DNA of 64,000 nt, taken from Ascaris suum. Its lineage: Eukaryota; Nematoda; Chromadorea; Rhabditida; Ascarididae. The stretch spans positions 10,796,184 to 10,860,183 of the forward strand of contig CM024168.1 of assembly GCA_013433145.1 (NCBI GenBank), in the 5' to 3' direction. Each line of letters starts with the position of its first letter. The first letter of the stretch is position 1. The position numbers and the translations under genes were made by a program. Shown here piece after piece: positions 43,414 through 54,368 of the stretch. Below the pieces are notes generated by a model. It did no database searches and was not told the DNA's origin. It was given only the letters and a program-made list of their open reading frames with translations.

Positions 43414-46066
43414 GTTTTCTTTCGGAAGCACTGCGCAGTAGCGGCATATTTGAACGAGACCAACTTGATGTTGGTAATAGATGCCGACACGGGGGTAGTG
43501 AACCCGAACCACTGCGTTGAGGAATATATCGACGACCGTGTCAATCTGATATTCTATGAGCGTTTCTTCACTTGGGAAATTACGAGTGGCACTATTTAGT
43601 TTGTTTCATTCTTTTGAGCGCTTCACTGAATCTGAACGCTTAATACGGCATTACAATTGAACGCATAATAATATCAACGAATGGACTGGGTCTGTGCGAA
43701 TGGCTCGGTGTAGTCTTAAACAGTTTGTGCATGTTTGTTTTCCTGGATTGTCTTTAGCTGCTGCCGTCTTTTAAAAGATCACATATAGAGGCCGGCTGTG
43801 CGGGGACGAGCAGTTGAGCATGGAAACGATGACTTCGGAACAGTACATCATGCAGGTGAAATAACCATTTTTTTGACTTCTTCAGTGCAATCAAAAGCGC
43901 AAGTTTAATCAAACGAGCTTGCAGCCTACAAATAGGAAATCGTAACCATATTTTGAAAGCGGTAATTCCTGCTGGTTAATTGCGTCTGAGCGGAATACCT
44001 TAAATGATCGAGTCATTTCTCCTTGTGCTGAACGATGAGGCCAATGATGCACCGTCGATACGTTGTCCAAGCAGTTGTCAACTTTTCTTCTCAACAGCTG
44101 CGGCATTCGATGAGCGGACGAGTTAACACAGTGATGCATTCTGTCCTTTATTTGCCGACCAACTCATGTTTGCTTTCCAAATATGAATTGAACAGGAGCC
44201 CGCTCTGCCAGGGTTTAAGCAAGCTGATATAGATTGAGGAATTCTGTGTTCATGGCGTAGGTTTATCTGACAAAGGAATTGTTTCATCTGACACGCAATA
44301 CGTTTCATCTCACTTTCGAAGTTATTATCATACTTCTTGGACATAAGCTCTCAGATATACCTCATCAAAGAAGATTTTTAGATCGCTAATCAGTGGATTC
44401 ATCTGGTCAGCGTTGAAGCAAACTTGGAACGCAATTCCACCTTTCATTCTCGATCTTATCGCTTCTCTACAAGCAGACTTGAGTGCGCTTGCGGCATGAG
44501 CAGTTTTTTTTGCAACACGAACGTCTTCTGCGCGAGAATCCGCTTAATCCTTCCTAAATGATGCATCTAGGACCTTTGCCACGACGCTAATGTTACGCAA
44601 CATCAGTGCATTTGTCGCCTGCAAAAATTTTACTTAAACTCATCTGCTTTTTGCGTTTTCCGCTCCAGAGGGTAAACATGCAGTTAACTCAAAAGTGACA
44701 GTCGAAGGGGAGTTGTCAGACAAGTGTAGGTAAGATGGTTGCGCCTGAACCTTGATAAAAGATTTCCAAAGCGGCTTTTAAAATAGGCTTTTTGCAAGAT
44801 GTATCACGCATTCAAAGTCAGCACTCGCGATATAATGCATGTAATTATGTAGTGAGTGCATAGATAATTGTATACATTATACATTCGTATGACAGAATGC
44901 ATGCAACCATGTGCTTGTAATGTTAATTATAAGCATGTGGCACCCGAAGCGGGGTGGCGGGGCGATGGACATTGGATGAGTCTTCATGGAATGATCTCAG
45001 ACAAATTTTTCTCAGTATTATCTTTCACAGGCAAAAAATTCCGAATATACGCAGAAGTTTCTCATGAAATGGGCGGATTATGAATTTCTCGAACTGGGTA
45101 GGATAATGGAAAATTTTGGGAGAGAAATTTCGTGTTTTTAAATTCACTGGGACGTAAATTATTACCTCATTCACTCGTGAACGACAGCATCGGCGCTATG
45201 GTCGAGTTTATTTCAGGCAGTGTTTCTCGATGCACTTTTCTCGAGGCGGTCGCAGGAATATAAAAACTGCGAGGCCACTTGGTACGAATCGAATGGCTAT
45301 GAGGCGTACATCCAGTTTGTCATGTGCGTTCGTCTGTACATCGGTTCGAATTTATGCAGTTTTTCCTACCATGCAGTCCCATTATTTCACGCTAAACAAA
45401 CCCGAATTTGTCATCCTGCTGGGCTCTTGCACGACTATCATCAAATATCTCATTGAAAAAGTGAATTTCAGCCGTCGAAGTCAGTGGTTATTGATGATGT
45501 AGTGTAATATTATATAGCTTTATTGATTCAGCCGATTATGCCAGAGAGCGCTTCATATGAATGTGACAGGTGCAGTGAATTCTAATAACCTATTGTTGAG
45601 TTTATGGATTGCTGAGGGAGAGCATCTGCAGAGTATCTACCAAGTACTGAAGGCTTCTAGATCCGAGCGTCTTTTGTTTCCGTATGCTCTGTAATGCTGG
45701 TGCACGATTATCGATTTCATTTCTTTGCTAGCGTTGAAGCTTTGTGCTAAACTTCCTGAAGGCTTGCAGGTTATAAAAAAGAAACACAAGCGAACAACGT
45801 TATATAAGTGCCGTCTTTTGCAGATTATTTGTTCTTTTTCATTCCTCGTGTTTAATGCTAGTTTAAAATTCGTCCCACTTGACGTCTCGTTATCAAGCTT
45901 AGCTTCTGCACGTGTATGGCCTGGCAAACTTCGACTTCTTCGAAGAGCACATGGAATGGCACGGGACTGGCTGTACTCTACAGATGAATAGTGCAGTGCG
46001 GATTTCATGTTCCACGGTTGGAAGCACAGCCGGATCGAGGAAGATGGATGGCTGTCACCGTTCACC
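43414..46066 (+). pseudogene. DUF273 (glycosyltransferase-like) gene, probably broken
   Basis: Exons: a, 43414-43590 ([48 protein letters not shown]); b, 43789-43855 (HGNDDFGTVHHA); c, 45031-45097 (AKNSEYTQKFLMKWADYEF); d, 45221-45343 (FLDALFSRRSQEYKNCEATW); e, 45903-46066 (GKLRLLRRAHGMARDW, ADFMFHGWK). These match the DUF273 family of nematodes: a [11 protein letters not shown] core (DxD-type metal/nucleotide-sugar site), KW.DYEF, HG.D.G..H, and FM.HGWK. Junction d-e is in phase. Two defects: a TAG at 45989-45991 where the family has Trp, and block b lies before c although it should follow it in the protein. 5' exons were not found. Family enzymes are predicted Golgi or secreted glycosyltransferases. 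Confidence 0.75.
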
Positions 46067-49000
46067 GTAAGCATATTTGTTAATCGCTCTTCTGTCCGAC
46101 GACGCGACATGTTTAAATGACATCTTCATACTGGACGGTCGCATCATTCCGCTTGCATTTTAGTTGAGCAAAGCCAGTCAAGATGACGCGTATGCCAGAC
46201 GTACTTAAGCAGAAAAGGGGGGGGGGGGGATGCTCAGGTTTACAACTCTTACTTGCTTGGAGACTCAAAAAACAGTGATGAAAGAACCGAAAATCTCTGT
46301 TCAGAGCCATCGAAAATCGCCGACTCCTCTTGCTCGCCTTAAAGTTCTCCCTCTCAGTTCCTTCTTTTTGGTTTGAAAGTTTTTTTTCGCTTCTGAAGCT
46401 CACTGTGCAAAATGATGCATCGGGCCTCTGAAGCTCACTGTGCAAAAATGATCCAATCGGGGACGGAACAGCGAACCGACACCGTACGAAACCCCCAGGT
46501 CTCGTGCGGTTCAACAGCGTTAAACTATGCTTTAAGAGAATCAGCGTTTAAATCCACCCATTAACGTACATCGTGAAATGTGAACATTTTAGCCCCATTT
46601 TCGACATTTACGTCATCGTAATGAGTTGCTTCTCAGATTAAAAAATTTCGCCACTGAAATGGATCTATGCAAGTAATGACAGTTTGTTGCTTTAAGAGCC
46701 GCTTGACTACTGCTTGTTTGAAGGCATGCTGTTTGCTGCCTGTGAGCGAAATCTGGAGCGCTTATGAGTTAGAGGATCATACATATGCCAACTCCTGGGC
46801 TTCCAGCCGACAGCAGCTAGCCTAAAGAGTTTCATTGCATTCTTGTGGGTCATTGTGAACAACCTTATCAGGTCTTTTGTTTGTAATCAAGAGAATTTAA
46901 CGCCAATCGTCCGCCGTTTAAGAGGAAAAGTCAAAAGATAGTCTTGGGCAAAAGTTCAGGTACGGACATCTGGCAGAAATTCCTCTACGATTGATAGCAT
47001 AAGCGAATTCATGTATGGTTTCATTACAAAAGGTGTGGCAAGGTTGACAAGGTTATAATGAGTATGTAGACGCCCAACGTCTTTGATGATTGATTAATTT
47101 TCAAATTTGATTTTTTTGAAGTGTGGAAGTTTTGCATTCGCTGGCCACATCATGATGACATCTTGCCAAATCTGATTTTGACAATCGTGGCACATTGCTG
47201 GTCACAGTTGGTTGGGTCAGTTCCCTTCGCTCTGTTCCGCGACTTTTCTATACGCATGAAGGTTCAATTCGCATTGGTGAGCGCTATTTGCGAACAACCC
47301 TTTCGAAGCCGTAGTCCGACCACGTGGGCTGTGGTCTCGGGCTATGCATAAAGAGAATCTGTGTCTCGGCCATGGATCGAGGAACCCAGGACCATATTTT
47401 ACCACTCACCTTTCTGTTGCATTTTCTTGTTTCACATCTAAGCAGTAATTCGAACTTCTGCTGTGCGGAAAAGTGCGTCGCGTATGCCCCGCTCCTAATC
47501 AAGCAGGAATTTTGTCGCTTTTTGTAAAGACAAGTGCGCTGTGAGGGTTTTGTATGCTTTTGAGCGATAACCCGACATTTTGCCATATGGATAGGTGCGC
47601 CACTACTCTCGTACTCCTGTTTAGGAGAAAATTAGATCATCATGGAGCGAGTGAGCTGTGATTACGCGTGTTTCCGTTGGCATCGAATCTGCCGTGCTGT
47701 TTAATGCCGTCGGATGGCAAATCCGATGAAAGCAACGCCATATGGCCGATTTCGTCCAGTCACTATGGAAGTAATTACTTCTGCAGTTAAGAGAACGTCA
47801 TATAGCAGGTCTTCAGATAGTACACTGTTGTCGATTTCGTTAATTCGCACTTTTCCTTAATTTCGAGTACACTTGCCGCCTCAATCTCGCGCATTCTTTC
47901 TTCACTTTCTCTCTCGCAAAAATGTGTTTTCATCTGCGAAGCGATTTCATATTTTCGTTCCCGAATGAAGCTTTTCCTTCCCGTCGACTATTGTTGCCCT
48001 CTGGTGCTCCTGTGATGCTGCATTGCATCTGCAAAGAAGATGATATGAAAGGGAAATATCAGGCTGGGCTGCTCTATGTCATTTTGATAGAAAACTATGG
48101 GTCCCCTGCCCATCCACGACCTCGCTGATTCTAATTGTTTCCCCGGTGTTCGTGTTTTTGTGAAACAACACGACGTACATGTGAGCCTCTTTAGACCTCG
48201 AAATCAAAACCAGGTGCGAACGGATGAAATCGTCACAGCGTTATTTTTGAAGACTTCAAGGTATGACAGTACGACGATGTTTTGGCCGCTGGAGTGACAA
48301 TTTTCATAGTGCATGAAATCAGCGATATGGTGTTGCATTCATCGAATTCCGATGACATTAAACAGAACGACAAGCTTGATGCCGAGGATATCAATCTCAT
48401 CCGAGGGCAGTGAATATAAGTCAGACTAGAAAGACAAAGATTCCACCTTCGCAAAACAAGTGCAGCAAGAAATCAAAGGGCACAAATATCAAAGTCTAGC
48501 CTAACTGAGAGTAAAAGGACCACGGCGCACTTGCCTGCGCGAGAAAATATCAGGTTATTCCTTGCAAAAATGGGATCGATGCTAGGCGCACTTCACCTCC
48601 GCAGCAAAAGTTTAAACAACTGCCTACGCAGAGGTAAAAGAGAGGAATAAAGCAGAAAAGAAACTGCTCACATAAAGCCACGAGGGCGGAGATTCCATTT
48701 CCCCGTGGCCTGGGACCACGGAGCCGCGCGGTTTGCCCAGGATTTCCTTAGTTCTCGCTTGTTTGCATGACAAAAAGAGTGACCGATGTGAAATTTTACC
48801 AAAGCTCGTGATCAGTTTAAAAAAGTCTGCCGCGTCTGCTTCAGCTATCAATGACTGCTGTCGCATTGAATGGCCAATCAAAAGGAGTTTGTTGACAAGA
48901 CGTCCACTTCAAGTTTTGCCTTGTCATTTTGCTAGAGATACTGTGCTGACCACGATAAAATAGCCTGGTGGAAGCCTGCCCGAATCACAATTTAAAAGAG

Positions 49001-49190
49001 CATGATAAAAAGAAAGTCGGACTGACGCGTATTTATTTAGCCTCATTCGATCTAGCTGAATGTAACAGCAGACAGACTCATTCGGAATGAGCTTTAAGTA
49101 AGGAAGAAGCGAGCTTTTAAGGTTTAAACCACTATCAAAAATTATTTGTACTTGAGGTGAGGAAGGCGACGTGCAGTGATCTTGCATGTG
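46067..49190. other. No confident gene; small repeats
   Basis: A G-run near 46217-46228. A direct repeat of TCTGAAGCTCACTGTGCAAA at 46392 and 46427 (35 bases apart). A plus frame with ATG at 47922-48128 (68 codons) has no supporting features. A GC-rich segment near 48680-48750 resembles 40946. Confidence 0.35.
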
Positions 49191-49191
49191 A

Positions 49192-49380
49192 TTTCGGGCA
49201 ATTCCAAACATTTCAATATGCGGCAGAAATTACGATGGCTGGTACTGGGGACCTGAAAAAAGAAAAACTATCACCGAGATTCGTGAAACTCTGCGTAATG
49301 CGGAGCATGACACATCTATTGAAATACGGAAATTTAATCTCACGTTGCCCTTTTTGTCATTCATGGATGTCAGACTGTGA
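49192..49380 (+). CDS. Possible terminal exon, unknown
   Basis: One frame, open for 62 codons to a TGA, reads NYDGWYWGPEKRKTITEIRE and TLRNAEHDTSIEIRKFNLTL. More protein-like than the overlapping 80-codon frame. No clear acceptor was chosen. No family is recognised. Confidence 0.28.
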   Translation, partial: FRAIPNISICGRNYDGWYWGPEKRKTITEIRETLRNAEHDTSIEIRKFNLTLPFLSFMDVRL

Positions 49381-49704
49381 TCGGTGGGCGCACGACTGAT
49401 TCTTTCTTGTCTTTCAAGCAATATGCGATAGATGTGCCGATTATTTTTGAGAGGAGACACATGCTTTGCTCTCTGTTTTCGGTATTGCTCTTAGGGCGTT
49501 ATTGATATTTTTATTACGCAACTGTCAATATCAGTGTCCTTGCTATACTATAAATTTCTGTGCGATATAAAATGAAATGTGTTCTGTTTGTTTAGCTTCT
49601 GTAATATAGAATAGAGGTCTTTTCCGCTGAACAGAAACTTCCCCCTCCCACTCCAACACAGCACTTGTGTAACACATTGGTAAGGAACTTATTTTGCTCC
49701 CTAG

Positions 49705-49933
49705 TTGGCGTCTTCGAAGTCATAAAAATGACGATCTATTTCTAGATCTTATGAAATTCCTAACATTATGTGAGGTGCGCAGAGCTGAAGTGAGTCCTAC
49801 GTGTTTTACTTTTCGCTTCTGGGAGTCGTTCCTACTTGAGACACAAGCCTCCAATCTACCTGACTCGATAAAATGCAAACTGAGGCTGCTGCTTTGTCGT
49901 CATTCAGCGGAACTTTGCTCACTTCTTAACTGA
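49705..49933 (+). CDS. Terminal exon, unknown plus-strand gene
   Basis: The acceptor TTTTGCTCCCTAG is followed by one base and 75 residues to a stop: WRLRSHKNDDLFLDLMKFLT, later FTFRFWESFLLETQASNLPD. The length fits the phase. A GTGCGC after TLCE could be an internal donor. Leu- and Cys-containing helical pattern. Function unknown. Confidence 0.38.
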
Positions 49934-50992
49934 GCCTTTAAAAGCATCGGGTCACAAGCAGGTGGAAATACACTGCAGAAGTTTTTACCAGAAGAGTTTT
50001 TATGGCATGCGACCTCCCATCTTTGCTCACCTCACCAAGCGGACACACAAGTCGACAATAAATAATAAATTTTGCAGAAGAGTTGCAGAACCTTTTAAGT
50101 TTCAATTTACCCGTGCACACATGCAAGTCTGCCAAGAGCAGCCATTTGGCACCTAACCGCTAATGTAAAAGGGAGATATGGTCAGGTGGGTTGCTTGTGA
50201 GTTTTTTTGACACCTTCAGTTGTTTACAGCTACACTTAAAGTAGATAGAGCAGCACGGAGGACGCCATAGAAGGTCGCCCATGTTGTGTTATGCACATCC
50301 GTAACTTGTTTCCCAGTTGAGACTAGCGGACAGGCAAAGGGAGGCCGACTATGTCATCGTGCGCTTTCAAAATGCAGCTTCACACGTGTGCGCAGACTAA
50401 CCTTTGTGGGAAATCTGCGCAAGCGAGTGAATCTATGAACGCATGGACGGCTTGCGACCTTTTTTGACTATTTTTGGGTTTTTTCCGTGCTTGAACCAGA
50501 AATGAGGGAGAACGCTGATGTGGTGTTCACCGTGCTGTGACTCCTTGTCACGTCCATGAATTCCGTGAAGCTTGAGAATTTGTGGAAAAGTCACGTCTTG
50601 CTCCCTGCCTATTCGTATTTGAAGCAGGCGAATAAATTTCATTAATTTCTTGCCATAATTTAGTTGAAAAAGTCGGATTAGAGCCTCAATGAGTGCTCGA
50701 TGAAACAGATATGCTAAGCTGTTTCTCTTTCTTCAGACATTCCTGAAACGTCGGCCTCCGCTAAGGCGCTTCGCTGTTTTACACCTCACACAAGCTTTAT
50801 TCATTTCCCTACGCCACGCCAACCGACAGTGTATGCAAATTTCCGAGTCGTTTTAATTATATAAGAAAGAACTTAATGCATTCGCGTCATTGCGGCGTTC
50901 GCGGTTATTCGTGGACTGTAGTTTCGTTCTGATTGGTGAGTTTAGCTGTCTCGACATTCATTGGCTGTGATCTACTCGCGTCAGCAGCTTCT

Positions 50993-51355
50993 ATGCTCAA
51001 ATTTACACAGCGTCGTTGTATGCGAGTTTATTCCGCTTCATCTTGCGGTATTCTGCGACCACTGAAGCAACGGAAAAGTAAGAGCGTTGGGTTAGGTTCA
51101 TTCGAAGGGTTCATTTCTATGAAAATATATTTCATCTTTGATGTGCCCTAGTGATATATTCATGGCAGCTATGCAGGGACTGTCTCAAATTAAGGCAGGG
51201 TAGTGCAGCACCAGTAGTTATTTTCACAGGTTTATTTCCGCGTAGTCGGATGGCGGATGGAATGAAGTGGTATGGCTTGGGACCAGGCCTGCGGGAGGGA
51301 GGATACAGCTTTGAGCAGGGTTGGAAAAATAAAAGCAGCGGAAGTATTGAATACG
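50993..51355 (+). CDS. Two-exon 5' part of a candidate mitochondrial precursor
   Basis: Exon 1 (50993-51077) starts at an ATG shortly after GCGTCAGCAG, which could serve as a trans-splice acceptor, and reads MLKFTQRRCMRVYSASSCGI then LRPLKQRK with no acidic residue and eight basic ones, a typical mitochondrial presequence. It ends with one base before GTAAGAGC. Exon 2 (51230-51355, after ATTTTCACAG) supplies the missing two bases and continues LFPRSRMADGMKWYGLGPGL and EGGYSFEQGWKNKSSGSIEY before GTACGG. Later exons were not identified, and I cannot name the protein. Targeting is inferred from composition only. Confidence 0.45.
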
Positions 51356-51369
51356 GTACGGCTGTGTGA

Positions 51370-54100
51370 TCAAATCATCTCATTTCGAACACGGCAAAAT
51401 TTGAGGGCGTCAGAATGTATCCCCTGGGGTGGGCGATCATTTGTCGCATTCGGTTCTTTGCATATGCGAATGCAAGGAATGCTTAGCCACCGCCACTCCT
51501 TCCCTCTCTTGCAACGAAATTCGACATGTGAAGCTTCTTTAAAGACCAAAGTTGGTAATGGTTTCTAGCCACAACGTGGGTATCGCGGATTTGGCAGATA
51601 CACTGACCGCATCAAATCAAAAACGTTTTTAGTATCCTCACTTTCAAATCTTTCATTTATATGTATTCCCAAAGCTGCGAACACTTTTAGAATTCCTCAA
51701 ATAAATTCTCTACTATTTGATGCCTTCTCCCCCTCGACATCCCGACACTGCCAGAGCACGTCGGATGTGAGCCTAGATCTGAACGTATGTAAGCAGGAAT
51801 GGAGGGTGGTGGAAGGTATCTTAGTATCTCTCAAGTAAACTCCGTAGGATTTGGCTGGTTGATGGCCAAGTGCAGGCGTATTAGTCGCGCTAGAATCTTA
51901 GAGATTAAACTGCCCAAAGAACTGATGGGCGATAGAGCAGTGGATTCAAAGTTCATCAAGTAGTGACATTAGTACTCGCTGTCCAGATTTCGTGCGATTT
52001 GATGGGTAATCCCGTTACAACCTGCGTATTGGGGAACAATGTGACCTTTAGTGGGGAAAGTACAGAATAAGGATTAAAAATTATGAAACAGCTACTAGTA
52101 TGGCTCAGACTGCACACTGAAACTTTGCTTTAAAAGCTTTCGTTTTCATCAATGTTTAAGTAGTCCATAAAATCCGCGGAAACTATCATTAAGACGTCTA
52201 TATCCGTCATGACGCTTGCTCGTTACCCTCATAAAACATGTGCGATCTTTTCCGCTTTGCTTGATGCCACTCCCATAATTTTTATGATTGAATATGTTCC
52301 CAACTAATAATACTGGAAGAAACAATCTCCGCGGGTAATGTGAAACATATGATGACAGAAACCGATCTTTTGAATCGGCTTTGTAAAATATCATCACTTA
52401 TTAGAAAATGTCGATCTATCATCGGCAATGGCATGAATTCGTCTGAGGCAAAACGTCTGTGATCTTGAGTGCATCTTCACATTTATCACTAATTAGTTTT
52501 GTTTCATCATTTTGCAAACTGCTCGAAAATACTGTGAGAAAGTGAGTTTGAAATTATCGATATTCCTCTAATGTTGTCGGTGGTAACGGAGAATTGATGT
52601 TCATAGCGGCTCATCGTCACGAATATAGTATATTAGCGGTAGTTTCCAAGGAGAGGCGAGATTAATCTGGCTAAAGTCCACGCTTCGGCATTCCATCATA
52701 AGCGACTAAGGTAGCTATGTTCAGATCTGATCGAGAAGGTTGTGCGAGTGAAGACTCAGTCGAAATTGGAGATGCCTCCTTCTCATTCCATCGTTTTATG
52801 CTGAGTGCAATTAGACAATATTCTGAGATCGCTTTGTTTTTATCTCATGTAAATGGCTTCTAAGCCGTCAATATAAAGATATGCAGAACCGTTATTGAGT
52901 AAGAGTTTGATTACCAGCACTACATTAAAATTTGCTTCCGTTGGGAATAATGTCAGAGCTTTGGGAGTGCAGCATTCGTTGAGAAATCTTTTGTTCAGCA
53001 CGTAGATTTCTCAGTCGAATGCCCCCTGCGTTTTTTGGAGTGGACCTTCCCCAAAATAGCTTAATCAAGTAAGTGAATGTTTATGTGAGTGGCAACCTCA
53101 ATTATCATATTCACTGCATCGTCAATTCCCTGAGTACTGACAAGGTTGCAGATTCCACTCCATGTTTTGAATTTCAGTTGCATAAAGAAGTATCAGATGG
53201 ATTTGTTGCCATCCTCTTCGCGTTTAGGATGCTGTACTCAAGTTTGATCGCTCTCTTTGATACAGGATGTCTTGGAAACTGAAAAAAAAAAATGCATTTG
53301 TAAAGGCGGGTTTGTGTGAACTCCTCCTAAGCCGTTTCAGCAGAAATAAAGGCGACACTTTCGTGCTTTCACCGAAATTTCTTTTCATATCCTAGAGCTC
53401 CGTTCATTCAACAGTTTGCTTCGATATAGCAAAGGCTTTCTGATATTCTATTCGCAAATGGTTTCTTAATTTTGAGTTCTGCACTGCTTGCAAGTCAGCA
53501 CCAGCTTCAGACTGAAAGGAAGGTAGGACTTCAAGCTGACCTGCTTAATTCCTTTGCTTCCTTTATCTGTCCCATATGGAATTAACTACCATCTGATGTA
53601 ATGTGACTTCTACCTCTATTACTTTAAACGTTTTTTTCGAGCAGTATAGTCCGTGCAGTGTATGCACTGTGCAGCAGTTGTAATTACTTGTTCCCACAAA
53701 TCTGTCGCTTTTTTGCTTCACTGCCTTGTATTTCCACTTTCGTTTTGGTCTCTAAATATATAGCCACATGCATTCTTTCTTGCAGAATAAACGCTTATCA
53801 TTTTTATTGTCGCTCTTATTATGAGCACTCCCTCGCTCTCTCAGAAAGAAAAACTTTGGAGAGGGGCGCTTTGTGGTGTTATTTGAAAGCAAGCAGCACT
53901 TTCAGCTGAAACGAACGGGCAACAGATGAGCGAACAATTTCGCCTGTAAGCGAACACAAAATTTTGGTTCCCATTAGTGCTCAGGGACTGGGAGTGCGAG
54001 GTATTCTCGTCGACTCCAAAGGAGTGCTTCGAGCCAGCCCACGAGAATAACTCTAGGAGTCTTTGACATCATTTTCAGTTAGGAAAGGCGACGATAATTC
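51370..54100. other. Little supportable coding
   Basis: One minus-strand ATG frame at 52149-52397 (82 codons, basic, VSHYPRRLFLPVLLVGNIFN) is protein-like but unsupported by splice context. Otherwise short frames only. Confidence 0.3.
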
Positions 54101-54368
54101 CACGGCTTTAGTGGAGTGGATGAAATCTGAAGAACATGCTGACTGTTCGAAAGACGCGGCGAATCAGTGAACGATAATTTGGTGGACAATATGGACGTCG
54201 ACGAAAGAAAGGGAAATGGAAGTTGAAAATTGCTTCTTCAGTTGACTGCTGCGTGTGCTGTATGAAGTCTTCAAGATGGTAGATCAACGTTCTGTCAACG
54301 GTTATTTTAAAACAACGTCTTGTAGAGTGGGAAGTGTTGTACAGCACGTCTACATTGAAGCGGTACGG

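Noticed and set aside
45637..46110. 157-codon minus-strand gene
   Set aside because: Antisense shadow of DUF273 exon e and its flanks; the plus-strand reading has clear family motifs.
46113..46514. 133-codon minus-strand gene
   Set aside because: Contains a short direct repeat and a G-run giving a poly-Pro stretch; no splice or family support.
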